This document shows, piece after piece, positions 23,229 to 34,471 of a DNA stretch of 64,000 nucleotides. Source of the DNA: Candidatus Arsenophonus lipoptenae (lineage in GTDB: Bacteria > Pseudomonadota > Gammaproteobacteria > Enterobacterales > Enterobacteriaceae); contig NZ_CP013920.1 of assembly GCF_001534665.1 (NCBI RefSeq), forward strand, positions 496,001-560,000. The letters run 5' to 3'. A program made the position numbers and the translations under genes. Below the pieces are notes generated by a model. It had not been told where the DNA came from. It saw only the letters and a list, made by a program, of their open reading frames with translations, and searched no databases. Each line of letters begins with the position of its first letter. Position 1 is the first letter of the stretch.

Positions 23229-25076
23229 ATGATAAGTTTATTAAAAAAGGCTATTAATCTTAATTTATTTCATTCTCTAGATGTACAACTTGCTATTCGA
23301 TTAGTGAAAGATGAAAATCCATTATTATTGCTGATATTTTCATTGTTAAGTGCGGCAACTAGAATTGGTCATGTTTGTTTATTTATCGATAAATTACAAC
23401 CTGATTATCTATTTTTTGGTAACCATATCGAAATTTCTCTTGCACTTTGGGAAAAATCAGGATCACCAAATGTTGATAAAATTTATTATGAACTGAAAAA
23501 ATGTAATGCTGTTTATGATCTACACAATGCATCAATAAAACCTTTAGTGTTGTCTGGTAATAAATTATATTTTCAACGAATGTGGTTTGATGAAGGATTA
23601 GTAGCTAATTTTTTTTCTAATAATTTAATAAAAATTATTGATGAAGAACGATTAAAGATTACTTTAACTCGTTTTTTTGAACCTTCTAATATAATAAATT
23701 GGCAAAAAATAGCCGTTGCATTAGCAGTAACAAGTCGTATTGCTATTATTTCTGGTGGTCCTGGTACAGGAAAAACAACTACAGTAGCACGTCTATTAGC
23801 CACTCTAGTTGCATTAAGTGATAAAAAATTAATCATTAAATTAGTAGCACCTACAGGAAAAGCAGCTACAAGATTAACAAAATCTTTAAATTCTACATTA
23901 TTAAAATTAAATTTATCAAACACTGAAAAAGAAATTATCCCTTATAAAGCCCAAACTATTCATAGATTATTAGGTGCACAGATAGATAATGAGTCATTAC
24001 GTTATAATGAAGAAAACTTATTATCATTAGATGTATTAATTATTGATGAAGCATCGATGATTAGTTTATCGATTATGGCTAAATTAATCAAGGCTTTACC
24101 TGATAATAGTCATATTATTTTATTAGGTGATAGTGATCAATTAGCTTCAGTTGAAGCCGGTGCTGTTTTTCATGATTTATGCAGTTTTTCAAAATATGGT
24201 TATAGCTATGAACGAGTTAAACAACTTTCAAAAATAACAAATTATGATTTATCTAATTTTATTTCTAATAATGGACCAGAAATTAAAGATAGGATTTGTT
24301 TATTACATACAAGTTATAGATTTGATACTAAATCTCAAATTGGGTTATTTGCCACTGCAGTTAAACAATGTAACATGAACTATATAAATAAATTACTAAC
24401 AAAATCAGCTAATGGTGCAGAAGTTACTTTTAACCATCTAGGATCATCAGATCAGTATGCGCAATTATTATTTGATATTGTTAAAAATTATAGTTACTAT
24501 TTTAATATGATATACATAAATTATGATCCTGAAGAGATCCTAACTGCTTTTAATAGTTATCGTTTACTAGTTGCTCTAAGAGAAGGTCCATATGGCGTTA
24601 TGGGATTAAATTATCAATTAGAGTATGTTTTATATCATAATGGAATAATTAAATATAAAGATCATAGTTGGTATAAAAATTACGAAGGACGTCCAATTAT
24701 GATTTTAGAAAATGATAGTAGTTTGAATTTATTTAATGGTGATATTGGCATTATATTACGGGATGGACAAAGAGATTTAAAAGCTTTTTTTCAGTTATCA
24801 AATGGAATAACAAAAAAAATATCTTTAAGTAGACTACCTAAGCATGAAACAACTTTTGCGATGACAGTTCATAAATCGCAAGGATCTGAATTTGAACATG
24901 TTGCATTGGTTTTGCCACCTATTTTTAGCTCTATTATTAGTAAAGAACTTATTTATACAGCAATTACCAGAGCGAAAAATCAATTAACTATTTATTCTGA
25001 TATTAATGTTTTAATTAAAGGATTATGTACATCTACTGAACGGTTTAGTGGTCTAACCGAACGTTTATTTTATTAA
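23229..25076 (+). CDS. recD: Exodeoxyribonuclease V (RecBCD) subunit alpha
   Basis: 615 residues, E. coli RecD 608. RecD is the 5'-3' helicase motor of RecBCD. Motifs: RIAIISGGPGTGKTTTVARLLA (Walker A, near residue 175), APTGKAATRL, LDVLIIDEASMISL (Walker B), ILLGDSDQLASVEAGAV, SYRF, AMTVHKSQGSEFEHV and YTAITRAK. The N-terminal RecB-interacting region is shorter in detail but alignable (HSLDVQLAIRL). An upstream start at 23190 would overlap recB by 26 bases; the ATG at 23229 is chosen from its GAGG site and family N terminus. Translationally coupled to recB. Confidence 0.95.
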   Translation: MISLLKKAINLNLFHSLDVQLAIRLVKDENPLLLLIFSLLSAATRIGHVCLFIDKLQPDYLFFGNHIEISLALWEKSGSPNVDKIYYELKKCNAVYDLHNASIKPLVLSGNKLYFQRMWFDEGLVANFFSNNLIKIIDEERLKITLTRFFEPSNIINWQKIAVALAVTSRIAIISGGPGTGKTTTVARLLATLVALSDKKLIIKLVAPTGKAATRLTKSLNSTLLKLNLSNTEKEIIPYKAQTIHRLLGAQIDNESLRYNEENLLSLDVLIIDEASMISLSIMAKLIKALPDNSHIILLGDSDQLASVEAGAVFHDLCSFSKYGYSYERVKQLSKITNYDLSNFISNNGPEIKDRICLLHTSYRFDTKSQIGLFATAVKQCNMNYINKLLTKSANGAEVTFNHLGSSDQYAQLLFDIVKNYSYYFNMIYINYDPEEILTAFNSYRLLVALREGPYGVMGLNYQLEYVLYHNGIIKYKDHSWYKNYEGRPIMILENDSSLNLFNGDIGIILRDGQRDLKAFFQLSNGITKKISLSRLPKHETTFAMTVHKSQGSEFEHVALVLPPIFSSIISKELIYTAITRAKNQLTIYSDINVLIKGLCTSTERFSGLTERLFY

Positions 25077-25253
25077 AATATTTTAATGTTGTAAGTATTA
25101 ATATGTAAATAGATATTTAATCATACTAATTTATGTTATAATACTTATATGATTTGTTAATTTTAATTAATGAACATAATGTATACTATGATAGTAGTAT
25201 ATGAGTTTTTTTAATAGTACATAAATAAATAATAGATTTAATAAAAAATTTTT

Positions 25254-25514
25254 ATGTCTGATATTTCTCCTAAACCAGATTATATTATTAATCTATATGG
25301 ATTACGTTGTCCTGAAACCATTATGATGATAAGAAAAATGGTTCGCCAAATGATTAGTGGTGAAACTTTATTAATTATATCTGATGATCCATCTACGATA
25401 CGTGATATTCCTATCTTTTGTCATTTTATGGCTCATCAATTATTAGTTAAAGAAATTCAACATATTCCATATCGTTATTTGATTCTTAAAAAAAATGTGA
25501 ATCAAATGAAATAA
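25254..25514 (+). CDS. tusA: Sulfur carrier protein TusA
   Basis: 86 residues, E. coli TusA 81. TusA takes sulfur as a persulfide from the cysteine desulfurase IscS and passes it to the TusBCD/TusE relay for 2-thiouridine in tRNA. The active Cys19 lies in the diagnostic [17 protein letters not shown] segment. The rest, [24 protein letters not shown] and [10 protein letters not shown], matches E. coli TusA closely. The start at 25254 aligns with the family. It stands alone between recD and rsmD; in E. coli it is near the ftsYEX-rsmD cluster, which here follows directly, so local order is kept. Confidence 0.95.
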   Translation: MSDISPKPDYIINLYGLRCPETIMMIRKMVRQMISGETLLIISDDPSTIRDIPIFCHFMAHQLLVKEIQHIPYRYLILKKNVNQMK

Positions 25515-25761
25515 ATAGTATATAAAATATTTTTAATAAAAAAAATAAAAATAAAGTATTTTATATATTTTTATTATAACTTAATTTATTTTTGTACACA
25601 TAGATATAAAAATATTTGTTTAAATAGTTTATTAAGTTATTTTATTTGTATCTGATATTATTAAATTAAAATCAATTTTGTCTAATTTAAATAAAAAATA
25701 TGTTTCTGACCATTTTTTATTTGAAAAATTATATTTATGTTGGCTATTTTATCATGAATCG

Positions 25762-26337
25762 TCAATAGCGTGTATAAAGACAGTAAGCTACTTGTCCTAC
25801 TTTTTTTTGACGGTATATTAACCAATTTTTAGGTAAAATATTTAAATTGTTTTCTATTTCTGTTTCAATATATATCCAACAATTTTTAGTTAACCAACCA
25901 TTTTGTTCTAATAGAATAGAAGTATTTTTTAGTAAATTTTTACGAAATGGCGGATCTAAAAAAATAATATCATAAGGCGAACCTTTATGAGATAGGTAAT
26001 TTAATATATCATGATTAATTACTTGTGAATTTTTTGCTCCTAATTTTTCTAAATTAGCTTTAATTTGTAAAGCAGCATGTCTTTTTATTTCAATGAATGT
26101 AGCTGCAGCTGCATATCTAGAAAGTGCTTCAATAGCTAAAGATCCGCTACCAGCAAAACAGTCAAGACATCTAGTTTTTTGAATAAAAGGTATTAACCAA
26201 TTAAATAAAGTTTCTTTTATACTATCCATAGTAGGACGTAGTTCATTACAGTTGAAAACTGATATTTTACGCCCCTTCCATTTACCTCCAATTATACGAA
26301 CTTGATAAAATGACTTACATAATTTTTTTTTTGACAT
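25762..26337 (-). CDS. rsmD: 16S rRNA (guanine966-N2)-methyltransferase
   Basis: 191 residues, E. coli RsmD 198. It methylates G966 of 16S rRNA on the assembled 30S subunit using S-adenosylmethionine. Motif I reads CLDCFAGSGSLAIEALSR (about residues 56-73), ATFIE is the acidic strand 2, and IIFLDPPFRKN contains the DPPF catalytic motif of N6/N2 amino methyltransferases. The N terminus VRIIGGKWKGRKISVF is typical of RsmD. Divergent from ftsY, as in E. coli. Start ATG at 26335-26337 fits the family length. Confidence 0.95.
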   Translation of the reverse strand: MSKKKLCKSFYQVRIIGGKWKGRKISVFNCNELRPTMDSIKETLFNWLIPFIQKTRCLDCFAGSGSLAIEALSRYAAAATFIEIKRHAALQIKANLEKLGAKNSQVINHDILNYLSHKGSPYDIIFLDPPFRKNLLKNTSILLEQNGWLTKNCWIYIETEIENNLNILPKNWLIYRQKKVGQVAYCLYTRY

Positions 26338-26644
26338 AGCTTATTATATACTTTAATTAATATCTTATAAAAAAATATTTATTTATTACACTTATAAAAC
26401 TAAATATTTTTTGTTAAACTAAATTTTATATAAAATTTATTAATTAGTAAATGATTTAATAGCTTATAGATTTATTATTTGTATTAGTAATAGTATTTAG
26501 TAATAGTATATTGAAATATTTTTATTAAATAAGGTGCTTTTGAGTAATAAAATTATTATAATTTAGTAAATAGAGCACTAATTTTAGAAAATAGAAAAAA
26601 GAAAGAATAAAAATAAATTATTGATAGAAAAGCAAAAAAAATTA
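26338..26644. other. Divergent spacer rsmD-ftsY
   Basis: About 307 A/T-rich bases between divergent genes. It also covers the region that in other enterobacteria encodes the start of the long acidic FtsY A domain; no acidic reading frame remains, only scattered stops. Repeated TAGTAATAGTAT-like strings occur around 26486-26510. Confidence 0.45.
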
Positions 26645-27586
26645 ATGAAAGAAAATTTTCTTACATATTTAAGAAATAAATTATTAAAAACAAGACAAAA
26701 TATAGGAGTTAATTTAATCAATTTTTTTAAAAATAAAAAAATTGATTATGATTTTTTTGATCAATTAGAAGAACAATTATTAATAGCTGATCTTGGTATA
26801 GAGACAACTAGAAAGATTATAAATAACTTAATTTCTTATACAAGTAGTAAAAAAATTAGTGACACATCTTTGCTTTATAGTATCTTGCGTGAAGAAATGA
26901 AAAAAATTTTATTTACTGTTGATAAACCGGTTATGATAAAAGATACAATATTGTATATTATCTTAATGGTAGGGGTTAATGGTTCTGGTAAAACTACAAC
27001 AATTGGTAAATTAGCACGTCAATATCAAGAAAAAGGCAAATCGGTCATGTTAGTTGCTGGAGATACATTTAGAGCTGCAGCAATAGAACAATTACAATTT
27101 TGGGGGGAATATAATAATATTCCTGTTATTTCTCGTCATACTGGTGCAGATCCTGCATCAATTATTTTCGATTCTATTCAATTAGCAAAAATTAAAAAAA
27201 TTAACATATTAATTATAGATACTGCTGGAAGACTACATAATAAATTATATTTAATGGAAGAATTAAAAAAAATTATTAAAGTTATAAAAAAAATTGATCA
27301 AGAAGCACCTCATGAAGTACTGCTAACTGTAGATTCTAGTACTGGTCAAAATGTAATAAATCAGGTTAAAATTTTTCATGATATGGTTAGTTTAACTGGT
27401 ATAATTGTCACTAAACTTGATGGTACTGCTAAAGGCGGTGTAATTTTTAGTATTGTTGATAAATTTAAAATTCCAATTCGTTATATTGGCATTGGTAATG
27501 GTGTTTATGATTTAAGAAAATTTGTAGCTCATGATTTTATTGAGGCTATTTTTGTCAGAGATAAAAAAATTAATGATTTCTTTTGA
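26645..27586 (+). CDS. ftsY: Signal recognition particle receptor FtsY (NG domain only)
   Basis: 313 residues from the ATG at 26645; a TTG at 26621 would add eight. E. coli FtsY has 497 residues because of an acidic ~190-residue A domain that is absent here. FtsY receives the Ffh-4.5S RNA-ribosome complex at the membrane and delivers nascent membrane proteins to SecYEG. The N domain (LEEQLLIADLGIETTRKII) and G domain (GVNGSGKTTTIGKLA, AGDTFRAAAIEQLQ, DTAGRLHN, TKLDGTAKGG) are complete, ending GNGVYDLRKF...FIEAIF. The basic amphipathic N-terminal segment FLTYLRNKLLKTRQNIG, which binds lipid in NG-only receptors, is preserved. The end overlaps ftsE by 14 bases. Confidence 0.94.
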   Translation: MKENFLTYLRNKLLKTRQNIGVNLINFFKNKKIDYDFFDQLEEQLLIADLGIETTRKIINNLISYTSSKKISDTSLLYSILREEMKKILFTVDKPVMIKDTILYIILMVGVNGSGKTTTIGKLARQYQEKGKSVMLVAGDTFRAAAIEQLQFWGEYNNIPVISRHTGADPASIIFDSIQLAKIKKINILIIDTAGRLHNKLYLMEELKKIIKVIKKIDQEAPHEVLLTVDSSTGQNVINQVKIFHDMVSLTGIIVTKLDGTAKGGVIFSIVDKFKIPIRYIGIGNGVYDLRKFVAHDFIEAIFVRDKKINDFF

Positions 27587-28235
27587 AAATGTTAGTAAAG
27601 TTTACTATAGCAGTAAACAAGCACTCCAAAGTATTAATTTTCATATCATTTCTGGAAAAATGATTTTTCTTGTTGGTAGTTCTGGTTCTGGTAAAAGTAC
27701 GTTATTAAAATTGCTTTATGGTATTGAGCGTCCTACTACTGGTAGTGTTTGGTTTAATGGTTGTGAAGTTAATCGTTTAAAAAAGACAAAATTACCTTTT
27801 TTACGTCGTCAGATAGGTATGGTTTTTCAAGATCATCGTTTGTTATTTGATAAAAATGTATATTATAATGTCTCTATTCCTTTACTTATTACTGGTTTTA
27901 GTATTGATGTTATTAGACGTCGTGTTTCCGCTGCTTTAGATAAAGTAGGTTTGATTAATAGGGCAAAAAGTTTTCCTATTCAATTATCACATAAAGAGCA
28001 AAAAAGAATAAGTATAGCTCGTGCTATTGTTAATAACCCTAGTGTATTATTAGTAGATGAACTTACTGATTGTTTTGATATTGATGACAAATTATCCAAT
28101 AATATAATAGAGTTATTTGAAGAATTTAATAGAATTGGTGTAACAGTTTTGATTGCTACTCATAATCCAGATCTTATTTCTAGCTATAAATATTCCATAT
28201 TAAAATTAAATAATGGAAGAATGATAGAAGGTTAA
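27573..28235 (+). CDS. ftsE: Cell division ATP-binding protein FtsE
   Basis: 220 residues, E. coli 222. FtsE is the ABC ATPase of the FtsEX complex, which controls periplasmic cell-wall amidases at the septum. The Walker A GSSGSGKST (about residues 35-43), Q-loop MVFQDH and switch His197 in ATHNPD are intact. However, the ABC signature LSGGEQ is LSHKEQ (residues 138-143), and the segment after Walker B, normally DEPTGNLD, is DELTDCFD. Walker B Asp and Glu remain. A longer frame begins at 27531, but the ATG at 27573 gives MISFENVSKVYYSSKQAL, the family start. Located between ftsY and ftsX as in E. coli; only one base separates it from ftsX. Confidence 0.94.
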   Translation: MISFENVSKVYYSSKQALQSINFHIISGKMIFLVGSSGSGKSTLLKLLYGIERPTTGSVWFNGCEVNRLKKTKLPFLRRQIGMVFQDHRLLFDKNVYYNVSIPLLITGFSIDVIRRRVSAALDKVGLINRAKSFPIQLSHKEQKRISIARAIVNNPSVLLVDELTDCFDIDDKLSNNIIELFEEFNRIGVTVLIATHNPDLISSYKYSILKLNNGRMIEG

Positions 28236-28236
28236 T

Positions 28237-29190
28237 ATGGCTAAAAAACCTATCTATAAAATTAAAAAATTAAAAGGTGGTTGGTTAGATAAGTATAGAT
28301 ACGCATGGTTAGATACATTATCGGATATATTACGTCAGCCTTTATTTACAATGCTAACTATTATTGTGATTTCTATTTCGATAACAATACCAACCATATT
28401 TTATATGGTATGGAAAAATATTTCACAAATAAACGAAAAATGGTATCAAATCACTCGAATAACTATCTTTTTAGATAAAAATTTATATCAACATAGTTTT
28501 AAAAAACATTTTATTATACTTAGCAAAATAAAAAATATGAGAAATATAGATTTTTTATTAGAAAAAAATATTTTGAGTAAATTTTTGAGTTGGTTAGAGT
28601 TTAATTCTAAATTTACTTTTTTTAAAAAAAATAAGTTATCATCTTTAGGTATTATGATTTCTGAAATTAATTTTCAAAATTCAAAATCATTGTTGTACTT
28701 AAGTAATCAATTAAATAAATTAAGTGTAATTAAAAATATTCGTATATATAACAATTGGTTTATGAATTTATCATTATTAACTGATTTAATTGGGAAAATT
28801 ACAATAATAATTAGTATTTTTATGGTTATAACTATTTTTTTAGTGATAAGTAATAATATTAGATCAAATATCTTTTTTCGTAGAGATATGATTAATGTAA
28901 TGAAATTAATTGGAGCTACAAATAGTTTTGTTATGCGCTCATTTTTAAATAGTGGTATTATATTAGGATTTTTAGGTTCTTTACTTGCATTAGCATTATC
29001 AATTATATTTATGTGGAAAATAAATAGTAATTTTATACAAATAACTAGTGGTTTCATTGGTATTAGAATAATAAATATTCAAGGTTTTTTATGGAATGAA
29101 ATTTTAATTATTATTTTTATTTCTACAATAATTGGATGGATTACAGCTTGGTTAACTACAATTCAATATTTAAGAAGTTTTGCAGAATAA
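28237..29190 (+). CDS. ftsX: Cell division protein FtsX
   Basis: 317 residues, E. coli 352. It is the integral membrane partner of FtsE. Four hydrophobic segments are visible: about residues 39-60, 185-208, 235-260 and 284-305. A large external loop lies between the first two (about residues 60-185), the region that contacts the amidase activator EnvC in E. coli. The N terminus is shorter than in E. coli. DKYRYAWLDTLSDILRQPL matches the cytoplasmic entry helix, and FRRDMINVMKLIGATNSFV is the MacB/FtsX coupling segment. GAAGG ribosome-binding site overlaps the end of ftsE. The membrane protein composition is normal even though the FtsE signature is altered. Confidence 0.93.
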   Translation: MAKKPIYKIKKLKGGWLDKYRYAWLDTLSDILRQPLFTMLTIIVISISITIPTIFYMVWKNISQINEKWYQITRITIFLDKNLYQHSFKKHFIILSKIKNMRNIDFLLEKNILSKFLSWLEFNSKFTFFKKNKLSSLGIMISEINFQNSKSLLYLSNQLNKLSVIKNIRIYNNWFMNLSLLTDLIGKITIIISIFMVITIFLVISNNIRSNIFFRRDMINVMKLIGATNSFVMRSFLNSGIILGFLGSLLALALSIIFMWKINSNFIQITSGFIGIRIINIQGFLWNEILIIIFISTIIGWITAWLTTIQYLRSFAE

Positions 29191-29404
29191 AAACTTATTC
29201 TTAAAATAAAATAATATTAATTTAGTGTATTATTTAATTTGGTTTATTGTTTTTGAAATTTTTTGGACTTTTATGTTATAATTATATATTCCATTTAGAA
29301 GATATTTAATATAAATTTATTTTATAAATATATTGTTTAAATAAAGTGATAAATTTTGCTATTTATAGTTATCTAATAGTGAATTAGATTCAAAGAGGAT
29401 ATCT

Positions 29405-30256
29405 ATGATTAAAGATATGCAATCATTAGTATTACTTTCGCAAAGTAGCATTGAAGCTTATGTAAGATTAGCCAATGCTTATCCAATACTAACAGCTGAT
29501 AAAGAAAAGGAATATGCAAAAAAATTACACTACTATAGTGATTTAAATGCAGCTAAACAACTTATATTATCTCATTTGCGTTTTGTTATTCATATTGCAC
29601 GTAATTATTCAGGTTATGGATTACCACAAGCAGATTTAATTCAAGAAGGTAATATTGGGCTCATGAAAGCTGTTCGGCGTTTTAATCCTGAAGTTGGAGT
29701 ACGTTTAGTTTCATTTGCTGTTCATTGGATTAAAGCTGAAATTCATGAATATGTGTTGCGTAATTGGCGAATAGTAAAGGTAGCTACTACGAAAGCTCAA
29801 CGTAAACTTTTTTTTAATTTGCGTAAAAATAAAAAACGTATTGGATGGTTTAATCAAAATGAAATTGATATTGTTGCTAATGAGTTAGGTGTTACTAGTA
29901 AAGATGTGCGAGAGATGGAATCTAGAATGGCTGCACAAGATATGGCATTTGATATGAATGATAATGATCATGACAATGCTTCTGCACCTGTTTTATATAT
30001 ACAAGATAAAACTTCTGATTTTGCTGATAGTATTGAAGAAAATAATTGGGAAAATCATGCGACTGATAAATTAACTCAGGCAATTTCTACTTTAGATAAG
30101 CGTAGTCAAGATATTATCTATGCCAGATGGTTAGATGATGAAAATAAAACTACTTTGCAAGATTTAGCTGATAAATATTGTGTATCTGCTGAGAGAGTGC
30201 GTCAGTTAGAAAAAAATGCTATTAAAAAACTTAAGTTTATGATAGAATCAACATAG
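29405..30256 (+). CDS. rpoH: RNA polymerase heat-shock sigma factor RpoH (sigma-32)
   Basis: 283 residues, E. coli 284. RpoH directs transcription of heat-shock chaperones and proteases. Regions are well kept: 1.2 ([16 protein letters not shown]), 2.1-2.4 ([34 protein letters not shown] and [22 protein letters not shown]), and the sigma-32-specific RpoH box [10 protein letters not shown] near 133-142. Region 4.2 is present ([19 protein letters not shown]). A GAGG site sits upstream of the ATG at 29405. It follows ftsYEX as in E. coli. The 214-base upstream region may carry regulatory promoters, but I cannot identify them, and an RNA thermometer was not assessed. Confidence 0.97.
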   Translation: MIKDMQSLVLLSQSSIEAYVRLANAYPILTADKEKEYAKKLHYYSDLNAAKQLILSHLRFVIHIARNYSGYGLPQADLIQEGNIGLMKAVRRFNPEVGVRLVSFAVHWIKAEIHEYVLRNWRIVKVATTKAQRKLFFNLRKNKKRIGWFNQNEIDIVANELGVTSKDVREMESRMAAQDMAFDMNDNDHDNASAPVLYIQDKTSDFADSIEENNWENHATDKLTQAISTLDKRSQDIIYARWLDDENKTTLQDLADKYCVSAERVRQLEKNAIKKLKFMIEST

Positions 30257-30372
30257 TGTAGTATAAATGTTAAAAATATAAAAATTGGCAATAAAGTATT
30301 TTATATATTAAAAGTATAAATATATAAAATAATAAAATTCAGCTTATTATTATATTTTTTGTTAAATATCAG

Positions 30373-31719
30373 TCATTTTTTATTTTTTATTTTTTTTTCT
30401 AAATAATGAATATTGGTACCTCCTTTTAAAAAATTATGATCATCCATAATGTTTTGTTGTAGTGCTATATTAGTTTTAATTCCATCAATAATTAGTTCAG
30501 ATAAAGCATTTTTCATTCTAATAATAGCAATTTCACGAGTCTCACCATAAGTGATCAGTTTACCTATTAAAGAGTCATAATAAGATGGCACTGTATAACC
30601 TGTATAAATATGTGATTCCCAGCGTATACCTAAACCACCAGGAATATGTAGATGAGTAATTTTACCAGGACTTGGTAAAAATGTATTTGAATCTTCTGCG
30701 TTAATTCTACACTCAATTGAGTTACCATGAATTTTAATATTTTTTTGTTGAATTAATAAAGGTAAACCTGAAGCAATTTTCAATTGTTCTTTAATTAAAT
30801 CAACCCCAGTAATCATTTCTGTCACAGGATGTTCAACTTGAATACGTGTATTCATTTCAATAAAATAAAATTTATCATTTTCATAAAGAAATTCAAAAGT
30901 ACCAGCACCACGATAATTAATGTTAAGACAAGCATTTACACATTGTTCACCAATTTTTTTGCGTATTTCCATTTTTATACCAGGTGCTGGTGCTTCTTCA
31001 ACTACTTTTTGATGCCGGCGTTGCATTGAACAATCGCGTTCAGGTAAATAAATCGCATTTCCTTGACCATCAGCGAGTATTTGAATTTCAATATGACGTA
31101 AATTTTTTAGAAATTTTTCCATATAAATTGTACTATTATTGCAAGAAGCTTTTGCTTCTACACGTGTCATAAAAATATTTTCTTCTAGATTTTTTTCATC
31201 ATGAACAACCCTCATACCCCGACCACCACCAGTACCAGAAGCTTTAATAATTACTGGATATCCAATTTGATTAGCAATAGCTATATTATTTTTAATATTA
31301 TCAGTTAAAGGCCCATTTGATCCAGGAATACAAGGTATTCCTACTTTCTTCATAGTTGCAATTGCAGATATTTTATCACCCATGAGTCTAATTGTTTCTG
31401 ATTTAGGACCAATAAATATAAAACCGGAACGTTCAACTTTTTCAGCAAAGTCAGCATTTTCAGATAAAAAACCGTATCCAGGATGTATTCCTTCTGCAGC
31501 AGTAATTTCTGCTGCAGAAATTATTGCTGGTATATTAAGATAACTTTCAATTAAAGCTGCAGGACCTATACATATTGTTTCATCAGCAAGTAATACATGT
31601 TTTAAATATCGGTCAGCTGAGGAATGTACGGCTACAGTTTTTATTTTCAGTTCTTTACAAGCTCTTAAAATGCGTAAGGCAATTTCTCCACGATTAGCAA
31701 TAACGATTTTTTTAAGCAT
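30373..31719 (-). CDS. accC: Acetyl-CoA carboxylase, biotin carboxylase subunit
   Basis: 448 residues, E. coli AccC 449. It carboxylates biotin on AccB using ATP and bicarbonate, the first step of fatty-acid synthesis. Visible features include [33 protein letters not shown], the ATP-binding glycine-rich loop, [62 protein letters not shown]. The glycine-rich loop is [12 protein letters not shown]. coli has Gly at residue 163 where this has Thr. The start is the ATG at 31717-31719, overlapping the accB stop by eight bases, with a GAGG site at 31726-31729. The longer frame to 31734 is not used. Last gene of aroQ-accB-accC. Confidence 0.96.
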   Translation of the reverse strand: MLKKIVIANRGEIALRILRACKELKIKTVAVHSSADRYLKHVLLADETICIGPAALIESYLNIPAIISAAEITAAEGIHPGYGFLSENADFAEKVERSGFIFIGPKSETIRLMGDKISAIATMKKVGIPCIPGSNGPLTDNIKNNIAIANQIGYPVIIKASGTGGGRGMRVVHDEKNLEENIFMTRVEAKASCNNSTIYMEKFLKNLRHIEIQILADGQGNAIYLPERDCSMQRRHQKVVEEAPAPGIKMEIRKKIGEQCVNACLNINYRGAGTFEFLYENDKFYFIEMNTRIQVEHPVTEMITGVDLIKEQLKIASGLPLLIQQKNIKIHGNSIECRINAEDSNTFLPSPGKITHLHIPGGLGIRWESHIYTGYTVPSYYDSLIGKLITYGETREIAIIRMKNALSELIIDGIKTNIALQQNIMDDHNFLKGGTNIHYLEKKIKNKK

Positions 31720-32203
31720 ATGTTGCCTCATCATTTTCTATGATAACCAGTGGTTCTTCAAATTCAACAGCAGCTCCGTTTTCTAATAAAATTGCTTTGA
31801 TTATTCCTGATTTATCAGTTTCTATTTGATTCATCATTTTCATCGCTTCAATAATACATAAAGGATCTCCTAATTTCACCCTTTGACCAACTTCAATAAA
31901 TGGTTTTGCTTTTGGATTTGGTGCTCTATAGAAAGTACCTACTATAGGAGATCTAATAATATAATCATCAATTTTTGTTTTTTTTTCACTTTTATTTTCA
32001 GATAAAATTTTATTTTGTTCTGTATGGTGTAATAAATTTGTCTGTGGTGTATTTTTTGTTATCATATAATGTTGTAAATTCGATGAATTTTGTATATTTT
32101 TACGATTAATTCTAATTGATTCTCCATCTTCTGATATTTCTAATTTAGAAATATCATATTTTTCTACAAGCTCAATTAATTTTTTAATTTTACGAATATC
32201 CAT
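31712..32203 (-). CDS. accB: Acetyl-CoA carboxylase, biotin carboxyl carrier protein
   Basis: 163 residues, E. coli AccB 156. It is the carrier on which biotin is carboxylated by AccC and used by AccAD. The N terminus [23 protein letters not shown] matches the family, followed by a charged low-complexity linker (about residues 36-80). The biotinyl domain has the EAMKMMNQ motif with biotinyl Lys122, and the upstream thumb region [27 protein letters not shown]. The C-terminal [10 protein letters not shown] slightly exceeds E. coli, ending inside the accC start. Biotin must be ligated by BirA, which is not in the window. Confidence 0.96.
   Translation of the reverse strand: MDIRKIKKLIELVEKYDISKLEISEDGESIRINRKNIQNSSNLQHYMITKNTPQTNLLHHTEQNKILSENKSEKKTKIDDYIIRSPIVGTFYRAPNPKAKPFIEVGQRVKLGDPLCIIEAMKMMNQIETDKSGIIKAILLENGAAVEFEEPLVIIENDEATYA
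31726..31729 (-). promoter_or_regulatory. Ribosome-binding site deciding the accC start
   Basis: GAGG on the minus strand, six bases before the ATG at 31717-31719 and inside the last codons of accB. It supports coupled translation of accB and accC. Confidence 0.6.
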
Positions 32204-32254
32204 AAGTGAATTCCATATTTTTATTATTTATAAGTTTTTTATAGTTTTTGATTA

Positions 32255-32728
32255 TTAATTAGTTAATAGGTTTTTAGTTTCAATATTTAATAAAAATTTA
32301 GCAGCAGATTCTAATGCAAAAAGATAACCATCAACTAGAAAACCACAAATGACGCCATTTGCAATATCAGATAGATAAGATTTTTTTCTGAATGATTCCC
32401 TTATATAAATATTAGTAAGGTGAATTTCATAAAAAGGAATCCCGACACTTAATATTGCATCTCGTAATGCTATACTAGTATGCGTTAATGCTGCTGGATT
32501 TATCAACATGAAATCAATTAAACCTTCAGCTTGATGTATTTTATTAATCAATTCATGTTCTGCATTAGATTGAAAATGGCTTAATTTAAATCCTAGTTGT
32601 TTTGCTTTTTCATTTGTTATATTGATAATATCCTTAAGTGTAATTGAACCATATAATTCTGTTTCTCTAACCCCCAGTCTATTTAAATTAGGCCCATTTA
32701 GAAGTAAGATATGAAAATTTTTTACCAT
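32255..32728 (-). CDS. aroQ: 3-dehydroquinate dehydratase, type II
   Basis: 157 residues, typical of the dodecameric type II enzyme. It converts 3-dehydroquinate to 3-dehydroshikimate in the shikimate pathway. Signatures: [20 protein letters not shown] with the flexible lid Arg and catalytic Tyr, [31 protein letters not shown] and EIHLTN with the catalytic His, then [20 protein letters not shown]. coli uses the unrelated type I AroD, but many gammaproteobacteria carry aroQ upstream of accBC, as here. An AAGGAG ribosome-binding site precedes the ATG. Its presence shows that part of the shikimate route is retained even though a tryptophan importer is also encoded. Confidence 0.96.
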   Translation of the reverse strand: MVKNFHILLLNGPNLNRLGVRETELYGSITLKDIINITNEKAKQLGFKLSHFQSNAEHELINKIHQAEGLIDFMLINPAALTHTSIALRDAILSVGIPFYEIHLTNIYIRESFRKKSYLSDIANGVICGFLVDGYLFALESAAKFLLNIETKNLLTN

Positions 32729-34369
<1,641 letters not shown>

Positions 34370-34471
34370 ACTTTAATTTATAAAGTTTAATTATTTATAT
34401 AAATAATTAATTTTTAAATTATTTTAAAAAATTAATATTTTAAAACTTATTTATTTTTATTAAAATAATCT

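Noticed and set aside
28707-29057. 116-codon frame on the strand opposite ftsX
   Set aside because: It lies entirely inside the well-supported ftsX gene and has no family resemblance; the same applies to opposite-strand frames inside recB, recD, tldD, accC, degQ, ribB, hldE and tsaD.
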